Positions 5,576-12,820 of a DNA stretch of 14,780 bases are shown here, in pieces. The DNA comes from Gammaproteobacteria bacterium (GTDB taxonomy: Bacteria > Pseudomonadota > Gammaproteobacteria > UBA5335 > SLRW01). The stretch spans positions 1 to 14,780 of the forward strand of contig SLRW01000009.1 of assembly GCA_007130745.1 (NCBI GenBank), written 5' to 3'. A program made the position numbers and the translations under genes. Under the pieces are notes generated by a model. It saw nothing but the letters and a program-made list of their open reading frames with translations, ran no database searches and had not been told where the DNA came from. Position 1 is the first letter of the stretch; every line of letters begins with the position of its first letter.

Positions 5576-6432
5576 TTAAATTCACGTCTGCGCCACCACG
5601 GGAAAAAGGGCGGCATGTCCTTGCCCGGCGTCATGCTGAATCGGGCCGGGCGTTTTTCCAGAAAGGAGGTGACGCCTTCAGCCGCATCCGGCGACTGGCC
5701 CATGTAGCCTATGGCGCGGGAGTCGATCTTGTGGGCCTCCATAGGATGATCAGCGGCACTCAGGCGCCAGAGCATCTGGCGATTCAGGGTGGTTGAAACA
5801 GCCGAGGTGTTGTCGGCGATTTCCCGGGCCAGGGCGTGGGCGGCGGGGAGCAGTTCATCGGCGCTGTGCACGCTGCGCACCAGGCCGCCCCGCAGGGCTT
5901 CTTCGGCGTTGAACACGCGCCCGGTGTAGACCCATTCAGCGGCTTGTTGCATGCCCACCAGGCGCGGCAGGAACCAGCTCGAGCAGGCTTCCATGGTGAT
6001 ACCGCGGCGGGCAAAAACGAAGCCAAAGCGCGCATTGTCGGCGGCCAGTCGGATATCCATGGGCAGGGTCATGGTCGCGCCGACTCCTACAGCGGCGCCA
6101 TTGAAGGCTGCAATCACCGGTTTGTGGCATTCGTAGATGCGCAGCGCAACCATCCCGCCACCGTCGCGCTCAAGATCGCCCAGCGCTTCTTCAGCGCGGG
6201 CCTCGCGGTTGAAGGTATCGCCGCCCTTTTCCAGGTCGGCGCCGGCACAGAAGGCCTTGCCCTCGCCGGTCATGATGATGACGCGCACGGCGTCGTCGGC
6301 ATCGGCCTGGTCGAAGGCGTCGATGAGCTCGCGCAGCATGGTGGCGTTGAAGGCGTTCATGCGCTCGGGGCGATCGAGCGTGATAGTGAGAATGCCGTTG
6401 TCAATCTCGTAGCGGATAGTCTGGTAGTTCAC
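5572..6432 (-). CDS. Crotonase-family protein lacking both hydratase glutamates
   Basis: A 286-residue enoyl-CoA hydratase/isomerase family protein. The N terminus has the usual strand DNGILTITLDRPERMNAFN (11-29). The CoA and oxyanion-hole loop is FCAGADL (61-67), and the second oxyanion segment is NGAAVGVGAT (111-120). By hand alignment to rat mitochondrial hydratase, the two catalytic glutamates (144 and 164) correspond to Thr120 and Phe140 here. Glu148 (TMEACSSW) falls eight residues after the second, where dienoyl-CoA isomerase carries an aspartate. This suggests an isomerase or another crotonase reaction rather than simple hydration. The start is GTG with GGAG seven bases upstream. It is coupled to a thioesterase downstream, and the SixA gene ends 50 bases before it. 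Confidence 0.85.
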   Translation of the reverse strand: MNYQTIRYEIDNGILTITLDRPERMNAFNATMLRELIDAFDQADADDAVRVIIMTGEGKAFCAGADLEKGGDTFNREARAEEALGDLERDGGGMVALRIYECHKPVIAAFNGAAVGVGATMTLPMDIRLAADNARFGFVFARRGITMEACSSWFLPRLVGMQQAAEWVYTGRVFNAEEALRGGLVRSVHSADELLPAAHALAREIADNTSAVSTTLNRQMLWRLSAADHPMEAHKIDSRAIGYMGQSPDAAEGVTSFLEKRPARFSMTPGKDMPPFFPWWRRREFK

Positions 6433-6482
6433 ACGCAGTCTCCGGGTACGGTTGGTATGAGATTGCCGCAGTATAACAAGGG

Positions 6483-6950
6483 CTATAACAGTCTGGCCCG
6501 GCCGCAGCCCAGTTTGGCCCAGTCGCTATCCAGCGCCAGCGCGACCTGGCTGGCCGTGCCCAGCGGGCGAGGGGCGCTGTCGAGCAGCCAGCCGGCGATG
6601 AGCTCCAGGCCTGGATTGTGGCCAATCAGAAGCAGACGCACAGTGCTTTCCGGGGTCTGCCGGAGCAGTTCAAGTATATCGCGGGGATCGGCTTCGTAGA
6701 GCCGGGAAGTGGATTCCACGGCGGCCGGGTCAAAGTCCGTGATTTCGGCCACTATGCGGGCGGTGGCGCGGGTGCGTTCGGCACTGGAAGCAAGGATGTG
6801 GTCAAAGGGGCCCGTGGTCGTCAGGGTTTCGGCCACTTGTCGGGCCTGTTGCCGCCCGCGAGCGGTCAGCGGACGGGCGTGATCGGCGCCGGGTTCCGGT
6901 GCCCGGTCGGCTTCGGCATGGCGCAGTAGCACCAGGATGTGTTGGCTCAC
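6483..6950 (-). CDS. sixA: SixA-type phosphohistidine phosphatase
   Basis: A 155-residue protein of the short SixA branch of histidine phosphatases, which lack the long insert of phosphoglycerate mutases. The phospho-acceptor motif is LLRHAEAD (8-15; His11). The pocket arginine lies in SSAERTRAT (55-63). The second histidine is in LLIGHNPGLE (107-116; His111), so the catalytic set is complete. In Escherichia coli, SixA removes phosphate from histidines of signalling proteins (ArcB, and NPr of the nitrogen PTS). Neither partner is in this window. The start is GTG with GGGAG five bases upstream, two bases after the phosphodiesterase stop, so the pair is one transcript. Length matches the family (about 160). 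Confidence 0.9.
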   Translation of the reverse strand: MSQHILVLLRHAEADRAPEPGADHARPLTARGRQQARQVAETLTTTGPFDHILASSAERTRATARIVAEITDFDPAAVESTSRLYEADPRDILELLRQTPESTVRLLLIGHNPGLELIAGWLLDSAPRPLGTASQVALALDSDWAKLGCGRARLL

Positions 6951-6952
6951 GT

Positions 6953-7840
6953 CTACTCCCTGGTTGCCAGTGGGTCATGCGCGATACGGCTGGCGATGTC
7001 GGGGTGGTCGCAGAACAGGCCGTCCACGCCATAATCAAGATAAAAGCGCCGCAGTTCATCTTCCAGGCAGTTGTCACCGGCGGTGAGCTGATCGGCGCGG
7101 AAGGTGTAAGGGTGCACCACTAGTCCCCGGGCATGCGCATCGCGCACCAGGGCGTTGTTGTTCACAGGCCGGCGCTGCGCATCCTCGATCAGGCGCTTGT
7201 CGGGGCCAATGCCGTCGGCAAAGCCGGCGATTTCATCCAGCCGTGACGTGGCGGGAGCCTCTGACAGCAGCTGGATTAGCGTCAGGTCGCTGTCCAGGTT
7301 CTCGCGGATGTGGCGCAGGTTGTGGGGGTCAAAGGATTGTATGCAGACCGGGTCGCTGCGTCGGACATAACCGTACTCCGCCAGCATGGCCAGCAGGGGT
7401 TCTTCCATGGCCAGTCCCCGTTCGCGGTGAAAGGCCGGGTGCTTGGTTTCCGGGTAAATGCCTGTATTGCGCCCGGTCAGCCGGTTGAGCTCGGTGAGCA
7501 GTTGCAGGAGTTCCTCGAAGGTAGGGATCTGAAACCCCCGGCTGTCCCGGCGAAAACGTCCGTCAAGGCGTTCGCGGGCCTGGAGCCGGCGAATCTCGGC
7601 GAGGTCGAAGTCGGCGGGGCACCAGCGGCCCTTTTTATCCCGGCGATCCGGGAAGTGCTCCGCTACGTCGGTGGTCGCGCCCAGGTCAATGTCATGCAGT
7701 ACGATCAGCACCCCGTCACGGGTCATGACCAGGTCCGGTTCGAGATAATCGGCGCCCATGGCATGCGCCATGGCGTGAGCCGCCAGCGTGTGTTCGGGCA
7801 GATAACCACTGGCGCCGCGATGGGCGATGACAGTTTTCAT
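6953..7840 (-). CDS. Glycerophosphodiester phosphodiesterase, apparently cytoplasmic
   Basis: A 295-residue enzyme that cleaves deacylated phospholipids to glycerol-3-phosphate and an alcohol. The TIM-barrel active-site residues are visible: HRGASGYLPEHT (7-18) with the general acid/base histidine and arginine, LEPDLVMTRDG (33-43) with metal ligands Glu34 and Asp36, His49 in VLHD, and the Glu-x-Lys segment PETKHP (130-135). The C terminus has GVDGLFCDHP, which closes the barrel. Sequence features match GlpQ more than UgpQ (the GYLPEHT motif), yet there is no signal peptide and it is shorter than periplasmic GlpQ (about 350). The substrate must therefore be imported or made inside the cell. 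It is the first gene of the leftward block; its ribosome site is weak. Confidence 0.9.
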   Translation of the reverse strand: MKTVIAHRGASGYLPEHTLAAHAMAHAMGADYLEPDLVMTRDGVLIVLHDIDLGATTDVAEHFPDRRDKKGRWCPADFDLAEIRRLQARERLDGRFRRDSRGFQIPTFEELLQLLTELNRLTGRNTGIYPETKHPAFHRERGLAMEEPLLAMLAEYGYVRRSDPVCIQSFDPHNLRHIRENLDSDLTLIQLLSEAPATSRLDEIAGFADGIGPDKRLIEDAQRRPVNNNALVRDAHARGLVVHPYTFRADQLTAGDNCLEDELRRFYLDYGVDGLFCDHPDIASRIAHDPLATRE

Positions 7841-7899
7841 ATGTGCAGCCTAACAAAAACCGGCTTGAGGCAAGTGCGCGGGTGACGGACACTGGAAAG
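7841..7899. promoter_or_regulatory. 59-base divergent promoter region
   Basis: It separates the leftward phosphodiesterase from the rightward AcpH-like gene and must hold both promoters if neither lies inside a neighbour. A TTGCCT box followed 15 bases later by TAGGCT on the minus strand is the only candidate I see, and it is weak. No operator-like palindrome is apparent. Confidence 0.35.
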
Positions 7900-8526
7900 A
7901 TGAACCATCTGGCCCATATTGCCCTGTCGCCGCCGCATGCCGCCTGCATGGTGGGGAATGTGATGGGCGACTTTGTGCGCGGTCGGGCCGTGGCCGAGGG
8001 CAGCGATGAGCTCAGCCGGGGTATACGCTTGCATCGCTGCATTGATCGCTGGACGGATGAAGACCCGGTCTTCCGGCGCGGTCGGGCCCGGCTTGATCCG
8101 CCGTTCAGGCGTTATGCGGGCATTCTGCTGGATGTCTACTATGACCATTTCCTGGCCCGGCACTGGTCGGCATACGGGCCGGGTGACTCGCTGAATGATT
8201 ATACCGCCCGCGCATACGCGACGCTGGCGCAGTGGCAGTCGCGTATGCCTCCGGCCATGTCGCTGTATGTAGATCGTTTGCGTTATCACGATGGCCTGGC
8301 GGCGAGTCGTTCACTGGCGGGGGTATCCGCCCAGCTTGGGGCGCTGGCGCGGCGTATGCGTCGCCCGGGCCCGCTGGCACAGGGGGTGGCGCCGCTACGC
8401 GAGCACTATGAAGCGCTGGAGCAGGACTTCCACGCCTTCTACCCGGGCCTGAAGGCCCGGGTAGCGGCGTGGAGTGCAGTGAATGCGGAAGAGTTGGGGC
8501 GCTGGGCCCCGGTGCTCAGAAAGTGA
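7900..8526 (+). CDS. acpH: AcpH-like acyl carrier protein phosphodiesterase
   Basis: A 208-residue protein. The start at 7900 (MNHLAHIALS) matches the N terminus of the family better than an in-frame ATG at 7843 that would add 19 unrelated residues. AcpH removes the 4'-phosphopantetheine arm from ACP, turning holo-ACP into apo-ACP. Conserved HD-like metal-site segments are visible: GNVMGDFVRG (19-28), then GIRLHRCIDRWTDEDP (41-56). YYDHFLARHW and a C-terminal HYEALEQDFHAFYPGL match the Escherichia coli enzyme. The ribosome site is weak (GGAA close to the ATG). It is the only rightward gene between two leftward ones, and its end overlaps the next gene's end by 11 bases. Confidence 0.88.
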   Translation: MNHLAHIALSPPHAACMVGNVMGDFVRGRAVAEGSDELSRGIRLHRCIDRWTDEDPVFRRGRARLDPPFRRYAGILLDVYYDHFLARHWSAYGPGDSLNDYTARAYATLAQWQSRMPPAMSLYVDRLRYHDGLAASRSLAGVSAQLGALARRMRRPGPLAQGVAPLREHYEALEQDFHAFYPGLKARVAAWSAVNAEELGRWAPVLRK

Positions 8527-9289
8527 TGAACAGGAGCGCGCCGACCGAGGTGATCTCGTGTTCCGGTTCTTCGTTGCCGGTGCCGCCGTGGGTGGACGAG
8601 CTGTCGATATCCCAGTAACGCAGGAATGGCCGCACGCCGACGGTGGCACCAGTTTCCAGCTTGTAGCTCAGCATCAGGCTGATATCAAAGCCGCCGCCGC
8701 CACTGAGGCTGTTGCGTGCATCGCCGCCAACACTTTGGCTGGCGGCGTCGGTGAAGTCGGACTTGATGCGGCCATCCCAGAGAAAGTTATAGGCGGCATA
8801 GAGCTGCCAGAAGCCGCGTCCGCCCAGGGTGCCGTCAAACTGCACGCCCACGGGGGAATAAATGTATTCAAGCCGACGATCATAACCCTCTGCGCCGTTG
8901 ATATCGTGCTGCCAGCGACGGTAGCCAATACCGGCGAAGGGTGCGGCCCAGGAGGTGGCGTGATGGCCCAGACGGTACTCGATTTCGTAGAGGAACTCGC
9001 TGGTGTCTTCATCCAGGTCGGGCCCGCCGGGATCGGCGCGGGAGTCACCGTCATATTCGCCGGTGCCGCCCATGACCCGCAGGTCCAGCGCACCGTTCCA
9101 GTAACCCCGGCGGTCAAAAAAGCGAACTTCCAGACCCTGCAGGGTGCTTTCGGAAAGCACCCCGTCTTCTTCATACTCAAGGGACTGGGCGACAAAACCG
9201 ATGCTGAAATGCGAGTCGGTCGTGGCCAGGGCCGGCGCGGCGAAGGCGGCGCTGGCAAGGGCCAGGCTTACGGCGGCAAACTGTTTCAT
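8516..9289 (-). CDS. Probable outer-membrane beta-barrel protein of unknown function
   Basis: A 257-residue precursor. The signal peptide is 1-22 (cut after APALA). The mature part alternates polar and hydrophobic residues with many aromatic and glycine positions: FSIGFVAQSLEYEE, FAGIGYRRWQHDI, YSPVGVQFDG, WQLYAAYNFLW and GVRPFLRYWDI. It ends in Phe (ALLFITF), the signal read by the BAM machinery. The mature length of about 235 fits a barrel of eight to ten strands. An acidic loop at about 75-95 (GEYDGDSRADPGGPDLDED) may bind cations. I cannot name the family. AGGAA lies seven bases before the ATG. A plausible promoter lies about 75 bases upstream. Confidence 0.75.
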   Translation of the reverse strand: MKQFAAVSLALASAAFAAPALATTDSHFSIGFVAQSLEYEEDGVLSESTLQGLEVRFFDRRGYWNGALDLRVMGGTGEYDGDSRADPGGPDLDEDTSEFLYEIEYRLGHHATSWAAPFAGIGYRRWQHDINGAEGYDRRLEYIYSPVGVQFDGTLGGRGFWQLYAAYNFLWDGRIKSDFTDAASQSVGGDARNSLSGGGGFDISLMLSYKLETGATVGVRPFLRYWDIDSSSTHGGTGNEEPEHEITSVGALLFITF

Positions 9290-9339
9290 CGGGTCGTTCC
9301 TGTTCTGTTTATCCCAGTGCCGGCAGCGGCCGGGTGTGT

Positions 9340-9353
9340 CGGTCCCGAGACCG
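9340..9353 (-). other. Small hairpin in the leader of the barrel gene
   Basis: CGGTC (9340-9344) and GACCG (9349-9353) form a 5-bp stem with a four-base loop, within the likely untranslated leader. Possible mRNA-stability element; nothing more can be said. Confidence 0.3.
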
Positions 9354-9361
9354 TGGCAATA

Positions 9362-9391
9362 ACTATATATTGGTTAAGGTCATTAAGGCAA
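9362..9391 (-). promoter_or_regulatory. Probable promoter of the barrel gene
   Basis: On the minus strand TTGCCT (9391-9386) and TATAGT (9367-9362) are separated by 18 bases, matching four and five of six consensus positions. They lie in an AT-rich patch that contrasts with the GC-rich surroundings. Confidence 0.5.
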
Positions 9392-9484
9392 ATGCTTTAT
9401 ATCAAAGGTTTTTTGTTCTGGTCAAAATGCGCATATCCGAGTGCTCAGGTATCATTCTGAACTGTTATTCTATCGGAGTCCATT
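9392..9484 (+). promoter_or_regulatory. AT-rich region upstream of the alanine/glycine symporter gene
   Basis: This divergent spacer must contain the rightward promoter of the symporter gene. Candidates for the -10 box are TTATAT (9397-9402) and TATTCT (9466-9471), but neither has a good -35 partner. GGAG (9475-9478) six bases before the ATG is a clear ribosome site. I see no glycine-riboswitch features. Confidence 0.35.
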
Positions 9485-10864
9485 ATGCAGTCACTCGAGA
9501 CCCTGCTGGCCCGACTTTCCGACCTGATCTGGGGCTCTCCCCTGATCCTGTTGATTGTCGGTGGAGGACTATTTTTTCTCTTTTATTCCAGAGGGTTGCC
9601 TTACCGCTATATGGGCCGCTCCATTGCTATTCTGGGCGGACGTTATGACCGGCGCGAGGACCCCGGAGACATCAATCACTTCCAGGCGCTGTCTACTGCT
9701 CTGTCGGGCACACTGGGTCTGGGCAATATCGCCGGGGTGGCCATTGCCATCAGTCTGGGTGGCCCCGGCGCGGTGTTCTGGATGTGGGTAACGGCGCTGG
9801 TGGGTGTGGCCACCAAGTTTTTTACCTGCACCCTGGCAGTGATGTATCGGGGCTATGACAGCGAGGGTCATTTGCAGGGCGGCCCCATGTACATCATTCG
9901 CGAGGGGCTGGGCCGGCGCTGGTGGCCACTGGCGTCGCTGTTCTGCGTGGCGGGCCTGTTTGGCACCCTGCCGATTTTCCAGATCAACCAGCTCACCGAG
10001 GCAATTCGTGATGCCGTGCTGGTGCCCGGGGGGCTGCTGGTGGATGACGAGACTTCACTGGCTACCTTTAACCTGTTTTTTGGCGCCGGGGTAGCGGCGC
10101 TGGTGGCGCTGGTGATTTTTGGCGGTATTCAGCGCATCGGACGGGTGGCGGCCTGGGTGGTGCCTTCCATGGTGCTGGTGTATGTGACTTGTGCGCTGGT
10201 TATTCTGGCTGTGCACTGGGCCGAGTTGCCGCGCTACCTGGGGCTGATTTTCACGGATGCCTTCCGCGGTGACTACAGTCAGGCCGCAATTGGTGGCGTG
10301 CTTGGCGTGATTGTGGTCGGGGTCCGTCAGGGCGCCTTTTCCAACGAGGCCGGGATTGGCACCGAGGTGATGGCGCATGGCGCGGCAAAAACCCGGGAGC
10401 CGGTGCGCGAGGGGCTGGTGGCGATGCTGGGCCCGGTCATCGATACCCTGCTGGTTTGTACCTGCACGGCGCTGGTGATTCTGGTCACCGGCGCCTGGCA
10501 GGCAGAGGAGGGCATGGCCGGGGCGGCGCTTACCGCACAGGCCTTTGCCGAGGCCCTGGGGCCGAGTGGCCCCTGGCTGGTGGCAATGCTGGTGGTGGTG
10601 TTCAGTCTCAGCACCATGTTTACTTTCTGGTATTACGGCGCCAAGTGCCTGGGTTTTCTTGTCGGCGCCCGCCATCAGCACTGGTATCGCTATTTCTATG
10701 TGGCGCTGGTGGTGGTGGGCGCGGTGGTTTCGCTGGAAGCCGTGATTTATCTGATTACTGCCATGTACGGCCTGATGGCCATTCCCACCATGACTGCCAC
10801 GCTGCTGCTGGCGCCCAGGGTGATGGCCGCGGCCCGGGACTATTTCTCACGCAACCCGGGTTGA
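9485..10864 (+). CDS. Sodium:alanine/glycine symporter (AGCS family, AlsT-like)
   Basis: A 459-residue inner-membrane transporter that imports alanine or glycine with sodium. Family signatures include GTLGLGNIAGVAIAISLGG (75-93), then PGAVFWMWVTALVG and the KFFTCTLAVMYR segment, followed by LQGGPMYIIREGLG. Later comes RQGAFSNEAGIGTEVMAHG (about 280-298). About ten hydrophobic spans are visible and the length is typical (about 450-500). It is transcribed alone from the divergent region; fabA follows after a 170-base gap with its own promoter, and no strong terminator lies between. Substrate choice between alanine and glycine cannot be decided. Confidence 0.93.
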   Translation: MQSLETLLARLSDLIWGSPLILLIVGGGLFFLFYSRGLPYRYMGRSIAILGGRYDRREDPGDINHFQALSTALSGTLGLGNIAGVAIAISLGGPGAVFWMWVTALVGVATKFFTCTLAVMYRGYDSEGHLQGGPMYIIREGLGRRWWPLASLFCVAGLFGTLPIFQINQLTEAIRDAVLVPGGLLVDDETSLATFNLFFGAGVAALVALVIFGGIQRIGRVAAWVVPSMVLVYVTCALVILAVHWAELPRYLGLIFTDAFRGDYSQAAIGGVLGVIVVGVRQGAFSNEAGIGTEVMAHGAAKTREPVREGLVAMLGPVIDTLLVCTCTALVILVTGAWQAEEGMAGAALTAQAFAEALGPSGPWLVAMLVVVFSLSTMFTFWYYGAKCLGFLVGARHQHWYRYFYVALVVVGAVVSLEAVIYLITAMYGLMAIPTMTATLLLAPRVMAAARDYFSRNPG

Positions 10865-10879
10865 GCGGCGATATGCAAG

Positions 10880-10907
10880 TTCGCGTATCGGACGCGGCGT
10901 GTACAAT
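10880..10907 (+). promoter_or_regulatory. Possible promoter of fabA-fabB
   Basis: TACAAT (10902-10907) matches five of six -10 positions; TTCGCG (10880-10885) is a weak -35 box 16 bases upstream. A start near 10914 would leave a leader of about 120 bases. The leader has a small hairpin, CGCCA (10971-10975) with TGGCG (10982-10986). I cannot identify a FabR-, FadR- or DesT-type operator with confidence. Confidence 0.45.
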
Positions 10908-11034
10908 ATGTCCCCTTGATCGCAGGCGATGTGCTTGGCGGGGTCATGGGGACGTGCTAAACATACGCACCGCCAGCCTGGTGGCGTGGCTTTGAGAAGC
11001 CCGCAATTACGAATGTTGACCGGAGTCGATTTCA

Positions 11035-11550
11035 GTGACGAATCAGTCCAGTTTCAGTTACGAAGATTTGCTTGCCTGCAGCCGCGGCGAGCTGTTTGGC
11101 CCGGGTAACGCGCGTTTGCCGGCGCCGCCCATGCTGATGTTCGACCGTATTACCGAAATCAGCGAGGATGGTGGCGCTCACGGCAAGGGCCACATGGTGG
11201 CTGAGCTTGATGTGCGGCCTGACCTGTGGTTTTTCGACTGCCACTTCCAGGGTGATCCGGTGATGCCCGGTTGTCTGGGGCTGGATGCCATGTGGCAGTT
11301 GATCGGCTTTTTCCTCGGCTGGAAGGGCGGCCCGGGCCGGGGTCGTGCGCTGGGTGCAGGGGAAGTGAAATTCACCGGGCAGGTGTTGCCCGATGCAAAA
11401 CGGGTTACCTACCGTGTAGAGATGAAGCGTCTGGTGATGCGCAAGCTGGTGATGGGCGTGGCCGACGCTACACTGGAGGTTGATGGCCGCCAGATCTACA
11501 CCGGCAATGACCTGAGAGTGGGCCTGTTTACTTCAACGGATGGGTTCTGA
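11035..11550 (+). CDS. fabA: FabA, 3-hydroxydecanoyl-ACP dehydratase/isomerase
   Basis: A 171-residue cytoplasmic enzyme that dehydrates 3-hydroxydecanoyl-ACP and isomerises trans-2- to cis-3-decenoyl-ACP, the branch point of anaerobic unsaturated fatty acid synthesis. Its length equals that of the Escherichia coli enzyme. The hotdog fold carries the catalytic pair His70 (FFDCHFQGDPVMPG) and Asp84 (CLGLDAMWQL) at the classic positions. The start is GTG, with GGAG nine bases upstream; no ATG alternative fits the N terminus. fabB follows after 34 bases, as in many gammaproteobacteria, so the two are co-transcribed and jointly set membrane unsaturation. Confidence 0.97.
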   Translation: MTNQSSFSYEDLLACSRGELFGPGNARLPAPPMLMFDRITEISEDGGAHGKGHMVAELDVRPDLWFFDCHFQGDPVMPGCLGLDAMWQLIGFFLGWKGGPGRGRALGAGEVKFTGQVLPDAKRVTYRVEMKRLVMRKLVMGVADATLEVDGRQIYTGNDLRVGLFTSTDGF

Positions 11551-11584
11551 TCAACGTCTGATCGGAAGGGAGGCACAGCGGTTT

Positions 11585-12802
11585 ATGAGACGCGTAGTGA
11601 TTACCGGCATGGGGATCTGTTCCAGCCTGGGGGCCAATCGGCGCGAGGTGGCCGAATCCCTCAGGAACGGGCGCAGCGGGATCAGCTTCAGTGAGGAATA
11701 CGCCGAGCTGGGGTTTCGCTCGCATGTGCATGGGCCGGTGCCGCTGGACCCGGCCGAGCACATGGATCGCAAGGTGTTGCGTTTCATGGGTGATGCGGCG
11801 GCCTTCAATTACATCGCCATGAGCGAAGCCATTGAAGACGCGGGGCTGGGAGAAGAGATGGTCTCCAGCGAGCGCACCGGGCTGGTTACCGGCACCGGTG
11901 GCGGGTCACCCAAAAACCAGGTCGCGGCCGCGGATATTCTGCGTGAGCGCGGCGTCAAGCGGGTGGGTCCTTATATGGTGCCGCGGACCATGTCGAGCAC
12001 CACTTCGGCCTGTCTGGCTACGCCGTTTAAAATCCGTGGCGTAAATTATTCCCTCTCCTCGGCCTGCGCCACCAGTGCCCATTGCATTGGCCATGCCGCC
12101 GAGCTGATCCAGCTGGGCAAGCAGGATGTGGTCTTTGCCGGTGGCGGGGAGGAAGTGCATTGGGCGCTGACGGTAATGTTTGATGGCATGGGTGCGCTGT
12201 CGTCCAAATACAACGACACGCCTGAAACTGCCTCGCGCACCTATGATGCCACCCGTGACGGTTTCGTGATTTCCGGCGGTGGCGGCATGTTGGTGGTGGA
12301 AGAGCTCGAGCATGCTCGCGCCCGCGGCGCGAAAATCTACGGCGAGCTGGTTGGTTACGGCGCGACCTCTGATGGTTACGACATGGTCCAGCCTTCCGGT
12401 GAAGGCGCGGTGCGCTGTATGCGCCAGGCCATGCAGGAGGTGGATGAACCTGTCGACTATCTCAATACCCACGGCACCAGTACACCGGTGGGGGATGTGC
12501 GCGAGCTGGAGGCGATTCGCGAAACTTTCGGTGAGCAGATTCCGCCGCTGGCCTCGACCAAGTCACTGACTGGCCATGCGCTGGGTGCGGCCGGCGTACA
12601 TGAGGCTATATACAGCCTGATCATGATGGAGGAGAACTTCATCGCGGCCTCGGCCAATATCAATGAGCTGGACCCGGTGGCTGAGGGCATGCCGATTGTG
12701 CGTGAGCTGCGCGAGGATGTGACGCTGAATACCGTGATGTCCAACAGCTTCGGCTTTGGTGGCACCAATGCCACGCTGGTTTTTCGGCGTTTTCGTGATT
12801 GA
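11585..12802 (+). CDS. fabB: FabB, 3-oxoacyl-ACP synthase I
   Basis: A 405-residue condensing enzyme that extends the cis-3-decenoyl-ACP made by FabA with malonyl-ACP. The ATG at 11585 gives MRRVVITGMGI, the family's usual start. An in-frame ATG at 11540 lies inside the end of fabA and adds 15 unrelated residues. GGGAGG precedes the start by 11 bases. The catalytic residues are all present: Cys161 (SSACATSAH), His296 (NTHGTSTPVGD), Lys326 and His331 (STKSLTGHALGAAG). The glycine-rich C-terminal loop NSFGFGGTNATLV is intact. The protein closely follows Escherichia coli FabB along its length, including LATPFKIRGVNYSLSSACAT. The antiporter gene starts 18 bases after the stop. Confidence 0.97.
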   Translation: MRRVVITGMGICSSLGANRREVAESLRNGRSGISFSEEYAELGFRSHVHGPVPLDPAEHMDRKVLRFMGDAAAFNYIAMSEAIEDAGLGEEMVSSERTGLVTGTGGGSPKNQVAAADILRERGVKRVGPYMVPRTMSSTTSACLATPFKIRGVNYSLSSACATSAHCIGHAAELIQLGKQDVVFAGGGEEVHWALTVMFDGMGALSSKYNDTPETASRTYDATRDGFVISGGGGMLVVEELEHARARGAKIYGELVGYGATSDGYDMVQPSGEGAVRCMRQAMQEVDEPVDYLNTHGTSTPVGDVRELEAIRETFGEQIPPLASTKSLTGHALGAAGVHEAIYSLIMMEENFIAASANINELDPVAEGMPIVRELREDVTLNTVMSNSFGFGGTNATLVFRRFRD

Positions 12803-12820
12803 TAACCCGGCACAGCGCCG

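Noticed and set aside
5836..6699. Rightward open frame of 287 codons opposite the crotonase and sixA genes
   Set aside because: It spans two well-supported leftward genes, shows no recognisable domain, and its composition is that of an antisense shadow.
8483..9460. Rightward open frame of 325 codons opposite the barrel gene
   Set aside because: The leftward gene has a signal peptide, a ribosome site and a barrel-type C terminus; the rightward product has none of these and runs through the promoter region.
9392..9484. Possible glycine riboswitch before the symporter gene
   Set aside because: Such riboswitches are common upstream of AlsT-like genes, but the spacer is short and AT-rich and lacks the expected conserved GC-rich aptamer segments.
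10055..10681. Leftward open frame opposite the alanine/glycine symporter gene
   Set aside because: Its His/Gln/Asn-rich composition is that of an antisense shadow; the plus strand holds an unmistakable membrane transporter.
10852..10863. 12-base perfect palindrome CAACCCGGGTTG at the end of the symporter gene
   Set aside because: It has no loop or T-run and lies within coding sequence; no terminator or operator function can be supported.
10873..10995. Short leader peptide upstream of fabA
   Set aside because: An ATG-started frame exists, but it has no ribosome site, no codon bias and no attenuator-like structure.
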